Origin: Treponema sp. UBA4326
GTDB lineage: Bacteria; Spirochaetota; Spirochaetia; Treponematales; Treponemataceae
Assembly (NCBI GenBank): GCA_002393835.1
Contig: DGTW01000059.1
Span: forward strand, 1 to 15,975
DNA: 15,975 nucleotides
Direction of reading: 5' to 3'
Below, one piece after another: positions 1 to 5,462 of this stretch; positions within the stretch are counted from its first letter, which is position 1, and every line of letters begins with the position of its first letter. The notes under the pieces were generated by a model. That model was not told where the DNA came from. It worked only from the letters and a program-made list of their open reading frames with translations, and did no database searches. Position numbers and translations under genes: made by a program.

Positions 1-2
1 CT

Positions 3-251
3 CTCTGCGAAAACTGCGATAAATTCGCAGTTCAGCGCGCCCTGCCAAAAATTGACATGGGCGATCTGGTGATTATCCATGACGCAGGTGCTCACGGCCG
101 GGCTATGGGCTTCAACTACAACGGTAAGCTTCGCTGCGGTGAGCTTTTGCTCCGGGAAAACGGCTCTGTTAAGGAAATCCGCCGCCGTGAGACAATTGAC
201 GATTTGTTCAGCACTCTTGATTTGGCCGGGCTGGACGACTTTAAGGCATAA
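3..251 (+). CDS. lysA: Diaminopimelate decarboxylase, C-terminal part (5' end outside window)
   Basis: Seen: an open frame enters from the window edge and ends at TAA 249-251. It carries CENCDKFAVQRALP, then GDLVIIHDAGAHGRAMGFNYNG and a final RRRETIDDLFSTLDL. Known: these match the C-terminal barrel of the PLP-dependent fold-III decarboxylases. The CEN(x)D segment supplies the interface cysteine and acidic residue that reach the neighbouring active site, and the DAGAHGxAMGFNYNG strand is typical of LysA. The enzyme makes L-lysine from meso-diaminopimelate in the cytoplasm. Only about 82 C-terminal residues are here, so the Lys-PLP site is not visible. An in-frame ATG at 57 is internal, not a start. 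The gene is followed by a hairpin-rich tail at 284-346. Alternative: another fold-III decarboxylase (arginine or ornithine type), less likely given the ending. Confidence 0.82.
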   Translation, partial: LCENCDKFAVQRALPKIDMGDLVIIHDAGAHGRAMGFNYNGKLRCGELLLRENGSVKEIRRRETIDDLFSTLDLAGLDDFKA

Positions 252-283
252 GGTAACTTTGCCCGCATTCAGTGGTTTTTCAA

Positions 284-330
284 TGCAGGCGTGTCTGGCA
301 GTATGCTTGGCATAATGCCGACAGCTTGCA
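284..330 (+). repeat. Long nested inverted repeat downstream of lysA
   Basis: The arms at 284-306 and 310-330 pair around a TTG loop (307-309): TGCAGGC with GCTTGCA (one G-U), TGTC with GACA, GGCA with TGCC, and TATGC with GCATA. There are two single-base bulges and one mismatch, so about 20 bp pair in all. The right arm contains GCCGAC (317-322), which is also the left arm of the terminator hairpin at 317-338, so the two structures exclude each other. The stretch reads like a dispersed intergenic element, but only one copy is present here. Confidence 0.6.
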
Positions 331-346
331 AGTCCGGCTCTTTTTT
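317..346 (+). terminator. Rho-independent terminator after lysA
   Basis: GCCGAC (317-322) pairs with GTCCGGC (332-338) with one bulged C. The loop is 9 nt, and TC plus six T follows at 339-346. It probably ends the lysA transcript, but it competes with the larger hairpin at 284-330 for the same bases. Confidence 0.55.
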
Positions 347-369
347 CAGTGTCGGAATCGTAAAAAATA

Positions 370-403
370 ATATCTGATTTTTATTTTTCAGATATGGTAT
401 TAT
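370..403 (+). promoter_or_regulatory. Promoter with overlapping palindrome for the 164-aa secreted protein gene
   Basis: A perfect 8-bp inverted repeat, ATATCTGA (370-377) and TCAGATAT (388-395), is separated by a 10-bp T-rich spacer. A good -10 candidate, TATTAT, lies at 398-403, and the 17-bp-spaced -35 position (375-380, TGATTT) falls inside the left half-site. A dimeric repressor bound here would block polymerase; a 5' mRNA hairpin is less likely because transcription should start near 410. The ribosome site GGAGG lies at 420-424. Confidence 0.5.
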
Positions 404-430
404 TCATTGAAAGCTACTTGGAGGTAGAAA

Positions 431-925
431 ATGAAAAAAGTATTGGTAATTTCTTGTTTGCTGGCAATGGCCTTTTCTGCTTTTGCCGCTGGAAATCTTA
501 AGGCTGATGATTGTGCCGTAGGAGAGGCAAAAAACAATGCAACAATCAAAGGTGATTTCAGGTACTACATCGAGAAAAAAATCGTTGTTTCTGATAAATC
601 AGCTTCTCCGATAAAAGACGGCGACAAAGTTTATAAAAAGCGAATCGAGACAAAAGGTATCACTGATGGTATTGTTTTCACTGCAAAAAAAGGTGATGTC
701 GTAACTGTAGTTGCTACAAGCGGAAGCAAAACAGACTCTCGCGCTATAACGGTCCGCCCGTTTGACAAGCAGACAAAAAAAATTGGCTCGATTACTGTTC
801 CGGCATGGAACGGCGATTCTCCGAAGCTCGCTTCTGGAACAGTTACCATTCCAGCAGACGGTGAATACATCGTTCGCGGTTCTTCTGGCGGCGGAATGTA
901 CATTTTCGAAATTGACATTAAATAA
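431..925 (+). CDS. Small secreted beta-sandwich-like protein, function unknown
   Basis: Seen: 164 aa. The N terminus is a clear Sec signal peptide (MKKVLVISCLLAMAFSAFA, cleavage after Ala19 expected). The start is fixed by GGAGG 6 nt upstream. The mature part is rich in short beta-prone segments, with Gly/Asp turns and a final stretch that includes IPADGEYIVRGSSGG and ends in EIDIK. Inference: the order (short N-terminal strand, 'KKRIETKG', 'IVFTAKKGDVVTVVATSGS', 'ITVRPFD', 'GTVTIPADGEYIV', 'MYIFEIDI') resembles the non-catalytic beta-sandwich module often attached to pectate lyases and other carbohydrate-active enzymes in gut Bacteroidetes and treponemes, here as a stand-alone protein. A sugar-binding role is plausible but unproven. 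It is a single-gene unit with its own promoter/palindrome and a strong terminator at 947-982. Confidence 0.75.
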   Translation: MKKVLVISCLLAMAFSAFAAGNLKADDCAVGEAKNNATIKGDFRYYIEKKIVVSDKSASPIKDGDKVYKKRIETKGITDGIVFTAKKGDVVTVVATSGSKTDSRAITVRPFDKQTKKIGSITVPAWNGDSPKLASGTVTIPADGEYIVRGSSGGGMYIFEIDIK

Positions 926-946
926 TTAAAAATCTTGCTGCTAATT

Positions 947-982
947 AAAAAAGGTGACTTCAAGCGAAGCCACCTTTTTTTT
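947..982 (+). terminator. Strong bidirectional terminator
   Basis: AAAAAAGGTGACTTC (947-961) pairs with GAAGCCACCTTTTTT (966-980) around the loop AAGC with one A-C mismatch, and the T-run continues to 982. It ends the 164-aa gene. Because A and T runs flank both sides, it can also stop minus-strand transcripts from the S1 gene after they cross the 105-bp element. Confidence 0.88.
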
Positions 983-989
983 AACCACA

Positions 990-1243
990 TCTGCGTCCGT
1001 GCGGCGATTTATTTTTTTATTAAGGCAGCAAATTACGACATCCTGTCGTGACGAGTTTTTGACAAGCAAAAACTCGCAGACTATTTTGCCTTATGCCGCG
1101 TCCGTGCGGCAAATTTATTTCTTTAATAAAGTTGCAAACTGCGACCTCCTGTCGCGACGAGTTTTTGACAGGCAAAAACTCGCGGTCAACTTGCTTTTTG
1201 CCGCATCCGTGCGGCAGTTTTACTTTTTCATTAAGGCCGCAAA
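990..1243. repeat. 105-bp structured tandem element, 2.4 copies, with covarying stems
   Basis: Unit 1 is about 990-1094, unit 2 is 1095-1199, and partial unit 3 is 1200-1243; the TCCGTGCGGC core recurs at exactly 105-bp steps. Each full unit holds hairpin A (GCCGC/GCGGC, loop GTCCGT), hairpin B (ACGAC/GTCGT at 1035-1049; GCGAC/GTCGC at 1141-1155) and hairpin C (CGAGTTTTTG/CAAAAACTCG at 1052-1076 and 1158-1182). A closing stem encloses B and C: AAGGCA/TGCCTT (1022-1027/1087-1092) in unit 1, and AAGTTG/CAACTT (1129-1134/1187-1192) in unit 2. Three pairs of that stem and one pair of hairpin B differ between copies with pairing kept. Read on the minus strand, each unit contains F-A-(A/T)-L-(M/L/I)-K-K-stop, and unit 3 supplies the real stop of the S1 gene. 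No spacers or cas genes, so not CRISPR. It could be a structured RNA, a palindromic mobile element, or both. Confidence 0.85.
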
Positions 1244-2332
1244 TGGACTGTACGAGAAGCCGTCATCAGCCTTATCCTGCTTTTTCAGGTATTCGCTGGC
1301 GTCATCTTCCTCTTCGTCGCTTTCTCCGGCTGGAGCCAGGGAAATTCTCTTTTCTGCCGCGTCAATTTTCTGGACGATTACATCCATTGTGTCGCCGACC
1401 TTGAACTTCTTTGAGAGGTTTGTCTTATCATTCACATCACGCAGGAGTGAGACATGAACTAAACCGTCGATTCCGGGGCGCAGGTTTACGAAAAGACCGA
1501 ACTGGGCGATTCTTGCGATTTTTCCAGTGAATTTGTCTCCAATATTTATAGAAGAAACTTCGTCCCATGGGTCTTTCTCAAGCTCTTTCATGCTCAAAGA
1601 GACTTTTGACCTCTCTGGCTTCGCCGTGTTCCATTCAGCCTTGATGATTTTTGCCTCGATTTCCTGACCCTCGCTCAAAACTGATGCTACATCACTTACC
1701 CTGGCATGTGAGATTTCTGAGATTGGAAGCAGGGCCTGGAATCCGTTCAAGTCAATGAAGGCTCCGTAGCTCTGGATTGATTTTACGGTTCCCTTGACGA
1801 CCGAACCCACCGTGAGTTTTTCAGAGAGAGAATTGACTTTTGAAATTTCTGCCTCTTCTTCGATTTTTCGGTTTGAGACGATGATGTTTTTGCCTTCGTT
1901 CTTGTACTCAGTGATGACGAAGGTCATGTTTCGGCCGACATACTGGGCTGGTTCAAGGCGGTTTTTGTAGCCCATCTGCGAATAAGGACAGAAAGCCCGG
2001 CTGCTTCCGATTTTGACCTCAAAGCCGCCCTTGATTTCTGCAGTGACATTGCCCTCAACAGGCAGGCCTGAGTTGTAGGCGCTTTCCAGGACATTGCTGT
2101 CAGCGTTTTCGCCTTTCAGTTTTGTGGTGAAGTGAAGCTCGTCCCTGTTTGATGAGACAAAGTAAACCTTGATTTTGTCGCCTTCGTTTACTGTGCATTT
2201 GCCGTCTGCGTCCAAAAACTCAGCCTTATCAACAAAGCCTTCGCTTTTCAATCCCAAATCAATAAAAACTGTATCGCTGGAAATCTGAACGACCGTAGTC
2301 TCGACTTCCTGTCCGATTTCAAATCCTTTCAT
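1220..2332 (-). CDS. Four-S1-domain RNA-binding protein (ribosomal protein S1-like)
   Basis: Seen: 370 aa with four OB-fold S1 repeats at about residues 5-72, 88-155, 173-248 and 264-333. The third (VVKGTVKSIQSYGAFIDL...LLPISEIS) and fourth (FTGKIARIAQFGLFVNL...GLVHVSLL) are the most canonical; the first two are divergent. An acidic stretch (ESDEEEDD, 337-344) and a basic end follow. Start: ATG with AGGAG (plus 2341-2345) 8 nt away; a candidate -10, TACAAT, lies at 2356-2361. Known: such proteins bind single-stranded RNA and help mRNAs onto the 30S subunit. Inference: a short S1 paralog rather than the main rpsA, so no symbol is given. Oddity: the last residues, FAALMKK, and the stop codon lie within the third copy of the 105-bp element, whose other copies encode the same kind of tail. 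It is downstream of the histidine phosphatase gene, separated by a CACAGAG hairpin. Confidence 0.88.
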   Translation of the reverse strand: MKGFEIGQEVETTVVQISSDTVFIDLGLKSEGFVDKAEFLDADGKCTVNEGDKIKVYFVSSNRDELHFTTKLKGENADSNVLESAYNSGLPVEGNVTAEIKGGFEVKIGSSRAFCPYSQMGYKNRLEPAQYVGRNMTFVITEYKNEGKNIIVSNRKIEEEAEISKVNSLSEKLTVGSVVKGTVKSIQSYGAFIDLNGFQALLPISEISHARVSDVASVLSEGQEIEAKIIKAEWNTAKPERSKVSLSMKELEKDPWDEVSSINIGDKFTGKIARIAQFGLFVNLRPGIDGLVHVSLLRDVNDKTNLSKKFKVGDTMDVIVQKIDAAEKRISLAPAGESDEEEDDASEYLKKQDKADDGFSYSPFAALMKK

Positions 2333-2371
2333 ATTTTAAACTCCTGTTTATTTTTATTGTATCGAAAATTC

Positions 2372-2432
2372 CTCACAGAGTACACAGAGGTCACAGAGAA
2401 ATAACTCTCTGTGCGCTCCGAAGCTCTGTGAG
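2372..2432. repeat. CACAGAG nested hairpin element
   Basis: Three direct copies of CACAGAG at 2374, 2383 and 2392 (9-bp steps) face two inverted copies CTCTGTG at 2407 and 2424. The outer arms CTCACAGAG (2372-2380) and CTCTGTGAG (2424-2432) pair perfectly. The inner arms 2392-2398 and 2407-2413 pair around an 8-nt loop (AAATAACT). From memory, similar sequences occur between genes in many unrelated bacteria. It fills most of the gap between two minus-strand genes and overlaps the likely -35 region of the S1 gene. Confidence 0.75.
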
Positions 2433-2436
2433 AAAT

Positions 2437-3003
2437 TTAAAATTCATATTCCAAAAGCTGGCAGTTTGTGATTCCGAAATCCCCGAATTCTTCATTTGTC
2501 ATGTCGTAGAAATATGAATTGACCACCCTGGCAAGTCCGTTGTGAGCCACCAGAAGATAAGTCTCGCCCCTGGCCTTGCTTTGTGCGGTCAGCCTGTCGA
2601 GAACATTGTAGATTCTCTGAGCTGTCCTCATGTTTGACTCGCCCCCGGATTTTCGTCCGTATGACATGGCGAAAGTCTTTAATGAAGCCCTGAATTCCGG
2701 CTCCTCCCTGCAATGCTCCTCGTAATCACCGAAATTTCTTTCTATAAGAAGAGGCTCCTCTTCAAGGGAAAGTCCCGTGATTTCAGATATGTGAAGGGCA
2801 GTGAGTTTTGCCCGAGAGAGGGGAGAGCAGTAGATTTTATCAATTTTGACTTTTCCACTCTCCAGTTTTTCTTTAAGTTCCTTTCCGAGGGCGATTGCCT
2901 GTTCGTGGCCTCTTTCGGTTAGTTCAGTTTCCCTTGCCCCGCAGACAAGTTTCTTTGTGTTTGTTACCGTTTCACCATGGCGGGTAAAGTAAATTTTAGA
3001 CAT
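2437..3003 (-). CDS. Histidine phosphatase superfamily protein (phosphoglycerate mutase-like)
   Basis: Seen: 188 aa from the ATG at 3003. The N-terminal strand ends in the catalytic motif TRHGET, with His9 as the phospho-acceptor. It is followed by ELTERGHEQA, IYCSPLSRAKLTA (Arg64 of the phosphate pocket), the acid-bearing segment LLIERNFGDYEE (Glu88) and VAHNGLARVV with the second histidine, His154. This matches branch 1 of the family (cobC/alpha-ribazole phosphatase, YhfR/PhoE, PGAM-like). The substrate cannot be told from sequence; at this size a small-molecule phosphatase is likelier than a glycolytic mutase. The frame stays open upstream to 3105, but that part reads through a promoter-like region and gives an implausible Phe/Ile-rich leader. 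Start choice: TATAAT ends 6 nt before this ATG and there is no Shine-Dalgarno, suggesting a leaderless mRNA. Confidence 0.85.
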   Translation of the reverse strand: MSKIYFTRHGETVTNTKKLVCGARETELTERGHEQAIALGKELKEKLESGKVKIDKIYCSPLSRAKLTALHISEITGLSLEEEPLLIERNFGDYEEHCREEPEFRASLKTFAMSYGRKSGGESNMRTAQRIYNVLDRLTAQSKARGETYLLVAHNGLARVVNSYFYDMTNEEFGDFGITNCQLLEYEF

Positions 3004-3015
3004 GCGAGAATTATA
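3004..3015 (-). promoter_or_regulatory. -10 element abutting the histidine phosphatase start
   Basis: On the minus strand a perfect TATAAT (3010-3015) is followed by TCTCGC and then ATG. With the usual 6-7 nt between -10 and +1, transcription would start on or next to the A of ATG. No GGAG-like motif fits in between. The -35 region is weak. Confidence 0.55.
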
Positions 3016-3126
3016 GTGAAAAAAGAATAAAAATGAAATGAATTCCAAAAAAATACAAAAAGAGCATGAGATGCGAAAAGAAATACGAAATGTCAGAATT
3101 TTCAAGAAAAAATCAATGAAAGGTAG

Positions 3127-3155
3127 TTGACAAAAAACTATGGAAATATTAACTT
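3127..3155 (+). promoter_or_regulatory. Sigma70-type promoter of the barrel protein gene
   Basis: Perfect -35 TTGACA (3127-3132), 17-bp spacer, -10 TAACTT (3150-3155). The leader is about 45 nt and holds a small inverted repeat, GTTAG/CTAAC (3168-3172/3179-3183), before the ribosome site AGGTGG near 3198. Confidence 0.68.
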
Positions 3156-3208
3156 GTGGTAAATAAAGTTAGAAAAAGCTAACAAAAGTTAAAAAAAGGT
3201 GGTCTTAT

Positions 3209-4369
3209 ATGAAAAAGATTCTTTCTTCTATGGCTGTACTTGCTCTTGCCCTGGGCTTTGCGAGTGCAGATGTAAAATTCTCTTTCTACAACAAGTTGTA
3301 TGAGGAAGATGCTTTCGTCGATCATTATGATAATGGCCGCGATGATGACGGAAATTCTGAGTCTGTGACTGACTTCATGGGAATCAAAAACCGAATGTAT
3401 TTTGAAGTCTTCACTGACCGTGTTGACGCTATGATTAAGGCTGATGTTCGTTTTGATGACAACGATAATGATCATTATGGTCTTGATGGGCGTCTCAAGG
3501 ACTGGTATCTTGAATTCCGCCCTATTGAAATTGCAACTTTGAGCCTTCATACCGGAATTTTCTCAGACGGTTCATATCTCCCGGTTTATGATGACAACAT
3601 CAACGCTGGTAACATCGGAAGCGACGGTCTGACCTTTACTCTCCGCCCGGTTGAAGGCCTTCGTCTTGGTGTTACGGCTCCATTCGATATGGATTCTGAC
3701 TGGGGAGATAAGAATTACTTCAATGGCGACAAAGATGAAGATGAAAGCGACAAGTTTGATTTTGGAATCGGTGCCATCTACGGACAGGAGCTCTTCCAGA
3801 TTGGTTTCTCTGTTCAGGATGTTGCCGACAGCGACGAAAGACAGATTGGAGCTTACATCAATCTTCCGACTCTCTTCGGAGTTTCAGAGGCCGTTACAGT
3901 AGGTGCTGGTTTCGCTCACTCAGAAAAATACAGAACTATTGTTGCTGATGCAGATACAATTTCACTCGGTGATATCGGGGCTGATGTTTCCTACAAAAAT
4001 CTTCTCAGTGCCTATGCAACTCTTGATTTTGAGAAATTCGGCATTGCAGCTGAAATCGCATACAACATGAGCGATGATGAGCCTGTCGTCATCATTGACG
4101 ATGATCCTTTCGACAGCTATGACTTGTATTCTGCAGCTTCTATTTCTTTCGGACTTGCAGACAAACTTACAGCTTCAGTAACAGGCAAAATCCTCTCAGA
4201 CCTCAAATCTAAGAATGACACAAATAAAACAATCCTCTTCGGAGCTTTCGGCCTTGAGTACGAGGCAAACGAAAAGAATACCCTTGGATGCGAATTCAAT
4301 ATCGCTACTTGTGACAAGGACTGGTCAATCGCCATTCCTGTATTCTGGAAATACCACTTCGAGAACTAA
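3209..4369 (+). CDS. Exported acidic beta-barrel (porin-like) outer membrane protein
   Basis: Seen: 386 aa. The signal peptide MKKILSSMAVLALALGFASA ends at a good AxA-type site before DVKFSFYNKLY. The mature chain has alternating hydrophobic/polar beta strands (YFEVFTDRVDAMIKADVRF, LEFRPIEIATLSLHTGIF, FTLRPVEGLRLGVTAPF, and so on) joined by very acidic, Asp/Asn-rich turns, and ends in an aromatic strand (IPVFWKYHFEN). Start: AGGTGG 5-6 nt upstream of the ATG. Inference: an outer membrane barrel of the kind abundant in treponemes, probably a porin or specific channel. The substrate is unknown, and the Asp-rich loops hint at calcium or other cation binding. It stands alone between a TTGACA promoter and its own terminator and is divergent from the histidine phosphatase gene. 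I cannot place it in a named family. Confidence 0.78.
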   Translation: MKKILSSMAVLALALGFASADVKFSFYNKLYEEDAFVDHYDNGRDDDGNSESVTDFMGIKNRMYFEVFTDRVDAMIKADVRFDDNDNDHYGLDGRLKDWYLEFRPIEIATLSLHTGIFSDGSYLPVYDDNINAGNIGSDGLTFTLRPVEGLRLGVTAPFDMDSDWGDKNYFNGDKDEDESDKFDFGIGAIYGQELFQIGFSVQDVADSDERQIGAYINLPTLFGVSEAVTVGAGFAHSEKYRTIVADADTISLGDIGADVSYKNLLSAYATLDFEKFGIAAEIAYNMSDDEPVVIIDDDPFDSYDLYSAASISFGLADKLTASVTGKILSDLKSKNDTNKTILFGAFGLEYEANEKNTLGCEFNIATCDKDWSIAIPVFWKYHFEN

Positions 4370-4387
4370 TTTTTATTTCTGATGATG

Positions 4388-4423
4388 AAAAAGGCTGCCG
4401 TTTTTGCAATGGCAGCCTTTTTT
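4388..4423 (+). terminator. Strong rho-independent terminator, usable in both directions
   Basis: AAAAAGGCTGCC (4388-4399) and GGCAGCCTTTTT (4411-4422) pair perfectly over 12 bp with an 11-nt loop, followed by one more T. It ends the barrel gene, and from the other strand it can end nudC. Confidence 0.9.
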
Positions 4424-4428
4424 GTGAG

Positions 4429-4520
4429 ATGCGCAAGCGCTGGTAGCCCCGAAGTTGCGAAGCGCAGCGTAGCAATGAGCGTTAGCGAAGGGCGGACATA
4501 GCGACCCGAAGGGATGCGCC
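4429..4520. repeat. GC-rich intergenic repeat-like element abutting nudC
   Basis: A sharply GC-rich block in AT-rich surroundings. It contains GCG-CAAG-CGC, several imperfect GCGNAGC/GCGTTAGC iterations, a CCC-TTC-GGG mini-hairpin (minus strand) and GGGCG/CGCCC arms near 4489-4493 and 4516-4520. It ends exactly where the nudC stop codon (4521-4523) begins. The composition and word content suggest a dispersed REP-like element; only one copy is in this window. Confidence 0.6.
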
Positions 4521-5360
4521 CTAGTCGAATTCCCCGTTAATCAGATTGTGTGCCACGCTTCCCGGTCCCGGTGTTTTTGGCAGCTTGTCCCGCTTAAACC
4601 ACTGGGCATCTGAAAGCTCAGTTTTTTGAATCTCAATTTCTCCGCTTTCGTATTCGGCTCGGAAGGCCAGCATGAGCTGATCCGGGAAGGGCCATGCCTG
4701 GCTTCCAACATAGCGGATGTTCTTGACTTTAAGACCCGTTTCTTCGAGAACTTCCCGCCTGACGGCATTTTCGATTGTCTCTCCCATCTCGACGAAGCCT
4801 GCGATACAGGAATACATTCCGTCTCCACGGTTCTTGTGCTGGGCAAGAAGAATCTCATCGCCCTTGCTGACAAGCGTGATTATTGCCGGCTCCAGCTGCG
4901 GGAAATACTGTTTACCGCAATGAATGCAGGTCTTTGCCGTAAAATAAAGGTCGTCCTGCAGCGGGGCGCCGCATTTTGCGCAGAATCGCTTGTCGTTCTT
5001 GAAATTAAGCAGGCCCCTGGCCCGGGCGGCTAGTCCTGCCAGTTCAGCTCCTGAGATTTTTTTGTTTTCGTCAGTAATGCTCATAAACTCGTCAATTCTG
5101 TCGATGGCCTTCATTTTGTGGAAAAATTCCCTTAAGGGGATGTCGGTGCAGCCGGCCGGATTTGGTGAGCTTTTTTCCAATAGAAGGGCAGAGTAGCCGT
5201 ATTCCATCTCGGCGAACCAGTCTTCGGCTACATTCATTTCGAGACACTTGCGGACGACGCTCTCATCTGGCAGAGAATCCCCCTGCAAAATGATGGAATT
5301 CTCTCGGAAAATAAAGTGAATCTCGCAAAAAACATTCATCTGATTTGAAATCATCGGCAT
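4521..5360 (-). CDS. nudC: NADH pyrophosphatase / NAD-cap hydrolase, NudC family
   Basis: Seen: 279 aa in the usual NudC layout. A divergent N-terminal domain is followed by a zinc ribbon (CAKC at 127-130 and CIHC at 145-148), then YFPQLEPAII and a complete Nudix box GFVEMGETIENAVRREVLEE plus TGL (188-210). The NudC signature SQPWPFP appears as SQAWPFP at 220-226. Known: the family hydrolyses NAD(H) to NMN(H) and AMP and removes NAD caps from RNA 5' ends; the zinc ribbon and SQPWPFP loop separate it from other Nudix enzymes. Oddity: Pro to Ala in the signature, with the serine after it also replaced (DQ). Start: the first ATG sits 6 nt after TATACT and there is no Shine-Dalgarno; in-frame ATGs at residues 3 and 8 are alternatives, also without one. 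It is divergent from purE. Confidence 0.9.
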   Translation of the reverse strand: MPMISNQMNVFCEIHFIFRENSIILQGDSLPDESVVRKCLEMNVAEDWFAEMEYGYSALLLEKSSPNPAGCTDIPLREFFHKMKAIDRIDEFMSITDENKKISGAELAGLAARARGLLNFKNDKRFCAKCGAPLQDDLYFTAKTCIHCGKQYFPQLEPAIITLVSKGDEILLAQHKNRGDGMYSCIAGFVEMGETIENAVRREVLEETGLKVKNIRYVGSQAWPFPDQLMLAFRAEYESGEIEIQKTELSDAQWFKRDKLPKTPGPGSVAHNLINGEFD

Positions 5361-5372
5361 AGTTAAAGTATA
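5361..5372 (-). promoter_or_regulatory. -10 element abutting the nudC start
   Basis: On the minus strand TATACT (5367-5372) is followed by TTAACT and then ATG: a 6-nt gap with no ribosome site. This has the same geometry as at the histidine phosphatase and cheA starts and implies a leaderless transcript. The -35 is weak. Confidence 0.5.
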
Positions 5373-5415
5373 AGCCCGAAGTGGTGAAAAAGAAAGCGAA
5401 ATTTTCTGATTACCG

Positions 5416-5457
5416 TTTTCAAATTTCAGTTTTTTTGCTATTCTTTTTTCTGCGAGG
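5416..5457 (+). promoter_or_regulatory. Probable purE promoter and ribosome site
   Basis: TTTTCA (5416-5421), 17-bp spacer, TATTCT (5439-5444), then GAGG (5454-5457) 5 nt before the ATG. No purine operator or riboswitch fold is apparent. Confidence 0.45.
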
Positions 5458-5462
5458 TAAAT

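Noticed and set aside
57..251. Separate small gene starting at ATG 57
   Set aside because: The frame is open to the window edge and carries LysA motifs upstream of 57, so this ATG is internal.
990..1243. CRISPR array
   Set aside because: The period is 105 bp with homologous sequence throughout; there are no unique spacers of constant size and no cas genes.
954..1457. Long plus-strand open frames (954-1457 and 1093-1404) over the 105-bp element
   Set aside because: They run antisense to the S1 gene and through palindromic repeats, and lack ribosome sites. Their Cys/Arg/Ser-rich products follow from repeat structure, not coding selection.
3004..3105. N-terminal extension of the histidine phosphatase that looks like a membrane segment
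   Set aside because: The Phe/Ile/Ser-rich leader comes from an AT-rich promoter region. The family N terminus begins MSKIYFTRHGET, and TATAAT lies in the extension.
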